This document shows positions 46,441-55,504 of a DNA stretch of 64,000 bases, piece after piece. The notes below the pieces were generated by a model. The model did not search any database. It worked only from the letters and a program-made list of their open reading frames with translations, and had not been told where the DNA came from. The DNA comes from Perkinsus olseni (taxonomy: Eukaryota > Perkinsozoa > Perkinsida > Perkinsidae), in assembly GCA_013115135.1 (NCBI GenBank), contig JABANP010000048.1, positions 62,001 to 126,000 of the forward strand, given 5' to 3'. Position 1 is the first letter of the stretch. Each line of letters starts with the position of its first letter. Made by a program: the position numbers and the translations under genes.

Positions 46441-47158
46441 CATTGTAGAACTGAAGGGACAGCGGTGTGCTAACGTGATTTCGAATATGACCAGCTGTGA
46501 TTGTTGTGTACCATTTTGGCAGCGGGAATTGCACATTTGCAGTTGACTTGTCGTCTTGTTTGCATTATGAACGAATTTTGTGATCTTGATGAATGTGAGG
46601 AAGACATCACAACGATTGACTTCGCGGTCGCTACTGTTGTTTTGAACGAGCCACTTCGGATAACTCGAGCCCATAGGGGTGGTGGGGAAGCTGCTTCCGT
46701 CGGAGCCAGCGAGGAAGCGAAGGGCGGAGCTGTTGGCTTCATTGGCCAAGCGCCGCCGAGTAGAGTCCTCTAGCGAGAGCAAGCCGAGGGGAGTCGGGCC
46801 CAGCACGCTGGTGGTGAACATCAGGCAGCAGCTGGATATACTCGACATGTGAGAGCTCTCGATCGCGAGGCATCACAATTGCTCTGATGAATCGGGGATA
46901 CAACTGCGAAGCACGGCCTACAGGAACTTGGAGAAGAACAATGGGCTTGTGGACTTCCACCAGCAGCAAGTTAGTCGGTATTATCATGAGGTGAACCATT
47001 GGGAGCGTCGACTGAATGCGGTGGAAAAGGAGGTAAGGCGGGGAGATGATCTGATGGTTAACCAGTGGCGGAGGATTGTTATGTAGATTAAGGAACTATT
47101 GGAGAAGAGGATGAAGGCTGGGAAAATAAAGAAGTATCAAGCCGACTTTGCGCGGTAG
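46433..47158 (+). CDS. Small basic coiled-coil protein
   Basis: Not firmly recognised. Exons encode ARKRRAELLASLAKRRRVES, a helical stretch (VVNIRQQLDILD), then YRNLEKNNGLVDFHQQQ with YYHEVNHWERRLNAVEKE, and a last exon IKELLEKRMKAGKIKKYQ ending at 47156. The basic Arg-rich helix followed by charged coiled coils recalls small splicing proteins such as Cwf18/CCDC12, but this is weak. The start overlaps the proposed end of thymidylate kinase by a few bases, so one of the two boundaries is wrong. Confidence 0.42.
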
Positions 47159-47721
47159 TTGGGCGTGTGGAGCGGCCTGCGCTCAGCGAAGTGTGGTACA
47201 GTCGTTCGTCGGTAACCAGCGAAGTACCACGGCGGGTTCGAGGATAGTTCTGTCGCCATTATAGGTTTTCATATGTGACTTTAAGTGTGTAGATACGTTT
47301 ATTTGGGTAATCATCAAGGCCATACTGCCGATCTCCGCAGAGATGGCATCGTCGCTCTTGTTGAACCCGAGGAGAAGGGAGATGAGATCAGTCGAGCTAG
47401 AGGAGCGTAGCAAGCGAGCGGTAATGGAGGCCTGCTGTGGTTGGGGACAGATCACGCATGCTCGTCTACACAAGTCCTGTCCCTCTCTCGACATGCTCGC
47501 AGGTTATCACTGTGCCTGCTAGGTTCGATTTCACCGGACCTGTCAGGTGCGAAGTCACCAGACTACTTCCCTGCCTTCTCTCATGAATATGTGATTTCTA
47601 TGGACCCTCCCGAATGTTCTGTTGAGTCTCGGTCAATTGCTCCAGTTTCATCGTGCGTCGAGAGCCTGGGGAAATCGCGCTAGCTCGAATCTTTTGATGG
47701 CTAGTGGAATCATTAAATGTG

Positions 47722-47764
47722 AAAGGGCAAGTGTAAAATGATTATCATTTTACACTTGCCCTTT
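47722..47764. repeat. Perfect 21-bp-arm palindrome
   Basis: Arms 47722-47742 and 47744-47764 are exact reverse complements around a single T. AT-rich, in the gap before RidA copy 1. Could be a miniature element end, a cruciform or a 3' hairpin. Confidence 0.9.
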
Positions 47765-47828
47765 TGCGTGTTGGCGTTGAGAGTTCGGTTATTCTGACAC
47801 CGCTAGCTGTTACCGTTCATATTTTATG

Positions 47829-48584
47829 ATGTCCGCTACTCCAGAATCTCGCATATCATCTCTCGGTATCACTCTTCCTTCCGGCGCTACTCCTCTGGCG
47901 AACTACGTGCCTTATAGAAAGTCAGGCCATTTAGTGTAGGGAATCATGGGGGTACTCCGTCCCGGTGAGCTCTCTTGGTAGGTTCGTAAGTGGACAGCTC
48001 CCCAAAGAGGTCAAGGAGGATGGCTCAGCCTTTCTTCCACCAAGGGTAAACTCAGGAGAAAGTTGCACAGTCGAGGAGGGTCAGGCCGCTGCTAAGGCTT
48101 GCGGTTTGAACATGATAGCGCAGGTAGATAATTGAGTAGCAAGAAGGAATTTCGCGTACCCTCGTTTAAAGGTTAAAGAGGCCTGCGGAGGTGATCTCTC
48201 GAAGGTGAAGTCTGTTGTGAAGGTGGAAGCATTTGTTAACTCTACCCCGGATTTTGTCGACCAACCCAAGGTAGCCCTTTAGCTTCTTTATTAGTCCTTC
48301 CTAAACATGTCCGCTTATGCCGCTCAGGTCATCAATGGCTGCAGCGATCTGTTGGTTGCTGTGTTCGGTGAGGATGTTGGTCGTCATAGGTGAGTCATGG
48401 CAACTTTAGTAACTTTCCGCTACCTATAGTACGCTCGAGTTTTCTGTTAAACGCCGTGCGCTTAAATTTCGTCAGTAACTTTTTACGCTTTCTTTCTGTC
48501 CTCAGTCGCTTCGCTATTGGATGCTCCTCTCTACCTATGGGAGTCGCTGTTGAGATTGGCGGTGTCTTCGAGGTGTCTGACTGA
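47829..48584 (+). CDS. RidA/YjgF-family protein, copy 1
   Basis: RidA proteins hydrolyse reactive enamines/imines made by PLP enzymes. Five exons: MSATPESRISSLGITLPSGA with TPLANYVPYRKSG; FVSGQLPKEV and EEGQAAAKACGLNMIAQ; KEACGGDLSKVKSVVKVEAF; VINGCSDLLVAVFGEDVGRH; then SRFAIGCSSLPMGVAVEIGG ending at 48584. The Arg of the family's C-terminal region (GRHSR) is kept. An ATG three bases earlier (47826) is an equal start candidate. The exon after SGQ has diverged around 48040 (PPRVNSGESC), where copy 2 reads TGKLGQDF. Confidence 0.82.
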
Positions 48585-48936
48585 GCGACTAGACTTCTCG
48601 ATTGCCGATTGAGTATTCATCTTCGTGCTGTAAAGGCTTCAGCGGTTTTCATCACGCTGTGTTTATTCGACGACTCTAATGTGTGTTTCAAATGTGCTCT
48701 TGACTTGCATTACTTAATGAAGGTATTGCCAACAGCAGTCCACAGCAGTTTGGTGACCAATCTTTGCTCTACCTACGAATAACGATTGAAGGAGGGTTGT
48801 ACTTTGAGGTAGGAGCTGTGGGGAGGGGCATGCCGTATCAGTGATGCGTCGTTGCAGTAGAAAATCGCTGGTCGATCTCTGGCTGTCTTGTCAGTGAACA
48901 TGGGCGCTGCTCGCTCGATTCTCAGAACTGGCGGAC

Positions 48937-49372
48937 ATGACGGACTTTGCCGAGCTCCTCGCCCCATGCTTTCGCTGGTCGACAACTGCTGACCATGAAG
49001 GTGGCTTAGCCACCGCGGCTAAGCCGCTGAGCCTAAGCGCATTGAGAGAGCTCGCGTGGCCAAGGCTTGCGAATTGGTCGTCCTCATCAGGAATATTGAC
49101 TTGTGGAGGCCAGGGGAAACAAGTGAGTTACGAATTACTGTGCTACGTGGCCTGATTGCTGATCAGTGATCGGCTTCCTCAGTGACTGCTATGATGCAAG
49201 CGGCGTGCAGGAGGCCTCGAAATGTCGTGCTGCATGGCGTTTCGGTGCGCACGGCGCGTGCGCATACTGTACTGTAGTCGTCATATATGGGTTGTTACAA
49301 GCTCGCGGAGCACGGATATCGCCTTCGGAAGGTGTCCTTCATGCAATAGGCCGCGAACAGCCGCTATCATAG
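48937..49372 (+). CDS. Hypothetical protein
   Basis: Two possible exons. The first (MTDFAELLAPCFRWSTTADH to GGQGKQ) ends at a GTGAGT donor; the second reads VIGFLSDCYDASGVQEASKC and on to a stop near 49372. The phases do not join cleanly. Not recognised and possibly not coding. Confidence 0.3.
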
Positions 49373-49623
49373 CAGCGCTATGGCTAGATCGCCTGGGCAG
49401 TCTACCTGCTTCGGGTGCTGGAGGAGCCCAAGATCGTCAAAGCAAGGTGATGCAGGGCTGGTTAAGTTATTTTCGATGGAAATAGGTGCAGAAAATCGCA
49501 TGAAAGTCTGAAGTTGCGTGAGTGAGACTTGTCAGAATCCGTTGAATCCGACCGAGCAACAGTACGCAACCTGGATTCCGTCTAGTGGATGGATAGCGGC
49601 TACGATGAGCAAAATTTACCGAA

Positions 49624-49690
49624 TGTAATTGGTAATTCAATACTAAGTGATGAAGACTCTTCATCACTTAGTATTGAATTACCAATTACA
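49624..49690. repeat. Perfect 33-bp-arm palindrome
   Basis: Arms 49624-49656 and 49658-49690 are exact reverse complements around one C. AT-rich and outside any gene. No open frame or target-site duplication is obvious. It sits in a cluster of hairpins (49720-49745 and 49857-49893). Confidence 0.93.
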
Positions 49691-49856
49691 GATTGAAGAC
49701 TCTTCATTAAAGAGTAACACTGTTACACACTGTTACTGTAACAGATATAGGTATAGTGAAATGTGGTACAGTGGATGAGTGAGCTGAGCTAATATACTAA
49801 TGTTTATCGTAGCTGACGCAATCACAAGGCGCAGTATCACAGTAGTTGAACTACTA

Positions 49857-49893
49857 CGTTGAGTGTAGAACCACTGTAGTTCCACACTCAACG
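49857..49893. repeat. 15-bp-arm inverted repeat
   Basis: cgttgagtgt and acactcaacg arms extend to 15 bp with one mismatch around a 7-nt loop. Next to another short palindrome (gtagttgaactac). Confidence 0.75.
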
Positions 49894-49996
49894 CTTGAGG
49901 GAAAGGAGTCATCGGCAATGACTCACTGCAAATACTGATCTGGTGAACGAATTACTCTATCATGAGTTCCAACCCCGGATACCCCACTAGCAAAAC

Positions 49997-50518
49997 TCAA
50001 CCGAGAGGATCGTTCATCTTGCATGCATCAATCAAATCATCAAAATAGTACAAGTATAAATGGTATAAAAAGACCGGCGCAGCCGGCGGTCGCTGGACGG
50101 TACCTGACAGAGAATGACGTGAGGAATAGAGTGGAGTAGAAGTCCACCTTACCCGTCCGAGCTGCGCCTTGCGCGCAGTGCCTCACCACCGCTAGGAGCG
50201 GTGGTGGGCACTGGTGGAGTGGAGGTGGGCTCCAAAGGGGGGAAGGTCAGCTCGGGCGGAGGGGAGGTGGATCCAGTGGGCAGGGCGAAAGCGTCCGCCA
50301 TCTGGGCCAGCTCCCACTCCAACCATTCCTTGGAACCAACGTTGTACGGGTTGGTCCTGAGAGAGAACGTGCGAAGCAATTGGATCAGGAGCATTCAAGC
50401 CAGCTTACCCGTTAATAGCTTGAGCCCACGTCCCCGGTGGCTCCACCGTAATGGACTCCAAAATGCTGCTGCCCGCAGCGATGGCCAGGAGAGCCGTGGC
50501 AATCAACTTGTGAAACAT
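49997..50518 (-). CDS. Small secreted protein, family member 2
   Basis: Paralogue of the gene at 43038 with the same three-exon plan. Signal peptide MFHKLIATALLAIAAGSS, then ILESITVEPPGTWAQAING, NPYNVGSKEWLEWELAQMA, a Pro/Thr-rich stretch, LRARRSSDG, and a spliced Tyr-rich end (VFLYHLYLYYFDDL) with stop at 49997. Conservation of the last intron and exon in both copies argues that the TAA right after SSDG is part of the donor GTAAGG. Function unknown. Confidence 0.65.
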
Positions 50519-51139
50519 GTTTGAAAGTTTCAACTTGTTGTTAAAGAAGTACTGCTTCGATCAGTGGTCGGTCGCGCGGTCGCGGATAAAGGGCGAGCGA
50601 GACTGTACCTGCGCTGGTATTCGGGTTTCTTGCAGATGCACGAAAACATGCTGAATGTTGGTCCGACCTGAAGCGGTGCTATTCGGTTGCAGAGATGTGG
50701 TGTTTCTCCTCCTTGTGCCGTTGGTGTTGCGCTCAAGTTATGCTTACTCAATTTGAGAATTTCGAGGTGCCGCCGTCAGTTTCGTAACGACACTTTCACG
50801 TTCTACTTTGACATGTGATTCAGTCCATGTCATAGACCGGTACGCCTTCTGGCTTTGCTAGGAGAGAACAGCGATGGGAGTTAGTGAAGTAATTCCATAT
50901 CCTTCGTTACCTCTGAGATTTCTCCTGCGAAGCTGCGTTATCGCAAATATCAGGAAGGAAAGCAGAGCTTCCGCGCTGCCCTTTGGCAGCCGAAATGTGA
51001 CTCTCAACATCCGGCGGGCACCACAGAAGTCTTTGATTTGTAGTATCCCACGCCTTGATGGGCGTTGTGGATTGAGTTATTCTGCCCTCACTTGTTTGCT
51101 CTGGCGGTGGTTTCCCAAGTCGTGTTTCTTCATCCGAGT
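50519..51139. other. Gap with decayed sequence
   Basis: No intact gene. It precedes the RidA relic and may include decayed upstream exons of it; short frames on both strands lack splice partners. Confidence 0.4.
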
Positions 51140-51215
51140 CGACTAAGGGGCTGCTCTATACCGCTGGTCGTCGCTGTTGGCATTGGCCACGTCTCCGAAG
51201 CCGTGACGGAGTCAT
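51140..51215 (+). pseudogene. Relic of a RidA last exon
   Basis: Reads SRLRGCSIPLVVAVGIGHVS, which aligns with the RidA final exon (SRFAIGCSSLPMGVAVEIGG) of copies 1 and 2, but lacks clear upstream exons and has no matching stop. Probably the remnant of a third duplicate. Confidence 0.45.
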
Positions 51216-51989
51216 CGCAGCTCGTGGCACTTTGTCCATTCGAATTTCTGATGTCGAAAGCATCAGCGAATTCACAACACTCTGTTAATTCGACTTGAAT
51301 ATGCGTTTCAGTTCAACGATGACTTGAGCTTCTCAATTGTCAAGACGCGCTCCGCCGCATCGCATCAGTCAACTGGGAGTGTTGGGTGAGACTGTGGTGT
51401 AAATTAGCCCGAGACCCGAAGACCAGCAGACATCGCCAGGATGTCCAACACACTTCGGGCCAGCGGCCAATACAACACCGCAGTCACATTGCCTGGCACG
51501 CAAGCACACAGGCAATGTCTCCCAGATAACTAACCAAGGGTAAAAGAAAAATTTCCTCGGAACCGGCCCGGAAGACCTTCTCACGCCGGGTTCCGCTCCT
51601 TATAACCACGAACGCAACATATCGTTGCTACCACTTTGGTCGATTACGGGGGCGCGCGAATAGCTCGCGCACAAACGATGCTTGCTACGCTTGCTTGAAC
51701 TTGCTCCAGGCAAAGCCCGGACCTTCACTCCATAGATGGTCGCAGCGAGCGGTAGGTTCCATCCTGGATAACCGGTTGGGTGCGCGTCCAAACGCTCCAT
51801 AGCTGTATTGGGAATGGAAGCGTTAGCAGGCAGCGGAGTTTCATAGGGTTGTGATCACTGCTGCCTGCTTTGCTACCCGAGGCAATGAGACTTCTTCGGC
51901 ACGAAGACGAGAACTGTGCTGTCTACAATGCCTGGCGAGTCGAGAGTTATTTTGAAGGAGCGCTGTCGCATTTACCAGTTTTTTGGGTG
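51216..51989. other. Intergenic upstream of RidA copy 2
   Basis: No supported gene. Two minus-strand open frames of 66-71 codons (51369-51584, 51600-51800) have no splice or family support. Confidence 0.4.
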
Positions 51990-52705
51990 ATGTCTATCGA
52001 GTCTCGCATTGCTTCTCTGGGTCTGAAGCTTCCCGCGGCTACAACTCCTCTCGCCAACTACGTCCCCTTCAGGAGGACAGGCAATCTCCTGTAGGTCGTA
52101 CGGAGCTCTGCGGATACTCAACAGGACCGTGACCGCCGATACTTTCAGCGCACGTTAGGAAATATTCTTATGATGGATCATCAGGTTTTTGAGTGGGCAA
52201 ATTCCTAAGAGGGTGGACGAAAACGGCTCCTCGGTTCTATTGACTGGTAAACTCGGTCAAGACTTCACCGTGGAGCAAGGCCAAGCTGCTGCCAAGTTGT
52301 GCGCTCTGAACATGATCGCTCAGGTGAGAATGTTATATCTAATTATTCGGCGACCAACAACCACAGTGTAGGTTAAGGAAGCCTGTGGAGGAGATCTGTC
52401 AAGAGTGAAGTCTGTTGTTAAGGTGGAAGCCTTTATCAACGCCACCCCGGAGTTCACGGACCATCCCAAAGTAGGACGGGCCGTCACAGCCCCGTCTCAT
52501 AGCGTACACTCACAGGTTATAAACGGGTGCAGCGATCTGCTCGTCAGTGTTTTTGGAGGGGATGTTGGGCGACACAGGTGGGTGGTTTCGGCAACGCAGC
52601 CAGGTGATAGTATCGTCGCCTCTCAGTCGTTTCGCCGTCGGTTGCTCATCCCTCCCCCTGGGCGTGGCCGTCGAGATCGGCGCTGTCTTCGAGCTCGCCG
52701 ATTAG
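51990..52705 (+). CDS. RidA/YjgF-family protein, copy 2
   Basis: Same five-exon plan as the gene at 47829: MSIESRIASLGLKLPAAT with TPLANYVPFRRTG; LSGQIPKRVDENG, TGKLGQDFTVEQGQAAAKL and LNMIAQ; KEACGGDLSRVKSVVKVEAF; VINGCSDLLVSVFGGDVGRH; SRFAVGCSSLPLGVAVEIG and the stop at 52703. It is the more canonical of the two copies. The next open frame starts one base after this stop, so spacing is extremely tight. Confidence 0.87.
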
Positions 52706-52706
52706 G

Positions 52707-53078
52707 ATGTTTTTCGCATCGGTATCTCGCCACATGGGTGAGCGCTCTCCTTATTTTCCCCGATTTCTACCGTGGCGAAACCGCTCGAGTATTCGCGTTG
52801 GAACCGCAGCCCGGGCGGCGGTCTTCTCGGGGCGCTGTGAGCAGGGGCGTGGGGATCTCACAACGAGTCCTAAGCAGCTGTTGGAGCCCATGCAGTCGGC
52901 AGTGGAGCTTCCGTCCCCGTCGGAGGGTTTTTGGGCCAGTCTGGAGGACCGCTCAGTGTTCTCCCCTCATGCAGCCGCTGCTCGGCTGTGGCACGTGGCG
53001 GAGGGAGTTGAACGGGCCGGGGTGGGCAAGGTTCCGGATGCTGTGAAGGCCAGGGCATACAAGTATATTGCTCGATAG
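52707..53078 (+). CDS. Hypothetical small protein, possible mitochondrial presequence
   Basis: 123 residues, one exon. The N-terminus (MFFASVSRHMGERSPYFPRF, then RNRSSIRVGTAARAAVFSG) is rich in Arg and Ser with no acidic run, like a mitochondrial targeting peptide. The rest reads SPKQLLEPMQSAVELPSPSE and DAVKARAYKYIAR. Not recognised. It starts one base after RidA copy 2. Confidence 0.45.
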   Translation: MFFASVSRHMGERSPYFPRFLPWRNRSSIRVGTAARAAVFSGRCEQGRGDLTTSPKQLLEPMQSAVELPSPSEGFWASLEDRSVFSPHAAAARLWHVAEGVERAGVGKVPDAVKARAYKYIAR

Positions 53079-53101
53079 AGACAGGGCTGCTTCATTGCTT
53101 A

Positions 53102-55018
53102 CTGTTGAGGTCCCTCGTTGAGCTCCTTCGACATCATTCACGGGACGGGCAGGGGTACCTCAGGGCTGTTTACCAGTACAACCAGCTGGCCCCGAGCCTA
53201 GGAGGGCAGAGTCTCCGAGCTGATGAGGCGTGGGCTCAGCAGGTCGTAAAATCTAACAACGAATTCATGGTGAGAAGTCGTGCCTCGTTCACGCCGTTGC
53301 GTCCTCGTCAACTTGTGTTGCGCATTGCTTGCTGGACGGCGGTAAGAAAGGCTGACGGTGTCAGGCGCAACTGGAGCAGGATCTTCGGCACTGCACGGTA
53401 TCGCAGATTAAGGAGAGTTGTCGGCTGGCGATGGACAGGATCATTCGGCAGGCTGCGCAAGCTCATGACTTCTCCCTTGCTCTCCAATGGTCAGTGAAGC
53501 CATACCGTAATTCGCCGAACTCTCGGAACGTCCGCAGGTATACATGCGGCCAGGGGAGTGGCAGACCAGGGATGCAGGGGATTTCATACAGGGAGAGGTA
53601 GCCCCTTCAGAAGGTCGTCGCGGATGGTGAGAGTTGCGCTCAGGTGCTCCACTCCGGGACAGTACGCTGAGATGTATATAAATATGTGTGAGCTGGCTGT
53701 GCTGATTGGCAAGGCCAGTGACGTACACCTCTTTGCGGCCAAGGTGTCCCAGATACTATCAGGTCAGGCTCCACGCACGCTGGGAAGGGAGCCATGGCCT
53801 CTAGCATTGAGGAAGTATCCTTCGCAAGGCGTCTACTGGAGGATGGCCCGTCGCGCTCTTCCTCCCATCTCTCATGCTTGTCGACTGGGACTGCTGCTGC
53901 TGCTGCTCAGATACGCCCAGTATTCCCAATGTGGGGTCGCTGCGGGCTGCTGTGAGCTGTCTACAAGGGCCTCTGTAGTGCTGCAAATGGAGCGTATTCA
54001 ACGGCCGCTAATACTCTCACTAAAGTCAACATGCATGTAAACAGACGAGTGACGCAGGGCCTTACTGCTTGCCATGCGCTGCCTTCTAGGACGTCCCCCC
54101 TGCTGCTGCGGGCCTTTTGTGTGGGTCTTTGGGTGGCCTTGTCAGCGTCGGTAAGTCACTCGCCGTGAGCGTCACATGATTCGCTCGAATTCGGCTCTCA
54201 TGATTCGATCGATGCAGGTACAGCCTGCACGACTGCCGTGCTCTGCCGCATCGCCAGCGCCAACACCCGGGCCCAGTTGAAGGAAGGGATAGCCTGCGAT
54301 GCCGACGCGGCCGTTCAAGCCGGCAACAGCTCCTCGGGGCTCCTTCGAGGTGATGGCAGCGCTGTTGGAGTCAGGCCTGGGGACTCTCCCATCCGTTTCA
54401 GTCCTCTGCGAATACCCCCGCCTGCAAGACCTGGTCGACAGCGTTGTTGACTGCCGTTATGCACAATGCCTTGCTCTGGTTGACGAGTATGTCAAGGACT
54501 TAGTGTACGACCCCCTCATCGGGCATCGAGCATACGTAGGGCGTCACTCTACTGTCGTACGGTGGCATTTGTCCGTGCCAGGCCATTGGCCGGTGTGCTC
54601 GCATGCGGTGCCTTATAGACTATTGCAACGCCTTCCGAGAGGTGCCTCTGCAGCGGATATCCCGAGATCTCGGCTACTCGAATGTCGAGGTAGAACTCAG
54701 CCACGGCCTTCGTCTACCGGTCCCTGGCTGTTCCTCACTGTTTAGGCCTTGGAACCAGATCTTGAAGCTGCGATACAGGGCAAGATACTCCTGCCTGGTG
54801 GAGCCGAGGAGAAGCTCTTCACATGCGTCAACGGGCGGATAGACCTGCAAGCCGGCGTGAGATTGCCTCTTCCCATTGTTCGGTTCGCATCGGCGCCGAG
54901 CAGTATGGATTGAGTTCAATCCGCTGCAGGTGCTGCGAGCAGTGGAGGCCGACCCTCGGGAGAAGATGAGAGAGATGCTGGAGGTCGCCTGTGGTCCGAC
55001 AGGCTTGGCAGCCAATCT
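53102..55018 (+). CDS. COP9 signalosome subunit 1-like PCI protein
   Basis: Segments follow CSN1 (GPS1) in order: LRAVYQYNQLAPSLGG; EQDLRHCTVSQIKESC, helical repeats and LALQW; CSTPGQYAEMYINMCELAVL; then the PCI region RLQDLVDSVVDCRYAQCLAL with VDEYVKDLVYDPLIGHRA, LGYSNVEVE, and NGRIDLQAG. The tail FNPLQVLRAVEADPREKM is in another frame from the previous exon (about 54860-54905), where an intron and a one-base offset meet. CSN removes NEDD8 from cullins. Rpn7 of the 26S proteasome is the closest alternative. The 5' end is uncertain (no good ATG near 53105), and coding may continue to an acidic tail ending at 55258. Confidence 0.6.
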
Positions 55019-55504
55019 ACAGAAGGCTGCTTCGGAGTAGGTTGAAAGGCCTTCTCTGGCGGCGCCATCAGACGTATTCGTTAAGGTTCAATTTACGACA
55101 GACGCCGCCCAAAAACGACGCCTTTGGTGAATCCCTCGAGTCTCGCACAAGGAGCCCTTCTACTGAGAGGAGACATGATGATGATGTAGGCGAAGTTGAC
55201 CCAGACGTTTCGATGGGTGAGGACAATAGCCCTTCCCCAGTGGCGCAAGCCAATGAGTGAGTCTTTTAACCACCCCACGCATTGAGTTTCTGTGAGGGCG
55301 CATCTCTTCTCTTCTCAAAATCATACGGGGCAAGTGTCTTACGCAGTTCGAAGATTCTGATACACGCTCTTCCTTCCTTCCTCGCCAGGTCTAGAGGTCG
55401 GCTGCTGCAATTCGCGTCACCCGCAACGACCTAACAGTCGTGTCATTATAGTTTTCACTCTTATGCTCTCGGCCCCGCACCTCCCAATATAAGTCCACTT
55501 GGGG

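Noticed and set aside
46387..46848. 153-codon minus-strand open frame
   Set aside because: Opposite plausible plus-strand exons, with a composition typical of an antisense shadow and no motif.
51369..51800. Two minus-strand open frames as a transposon fragment
   Set aside because: No transposase or reverse-transcriptase motif, no terminal repeats.
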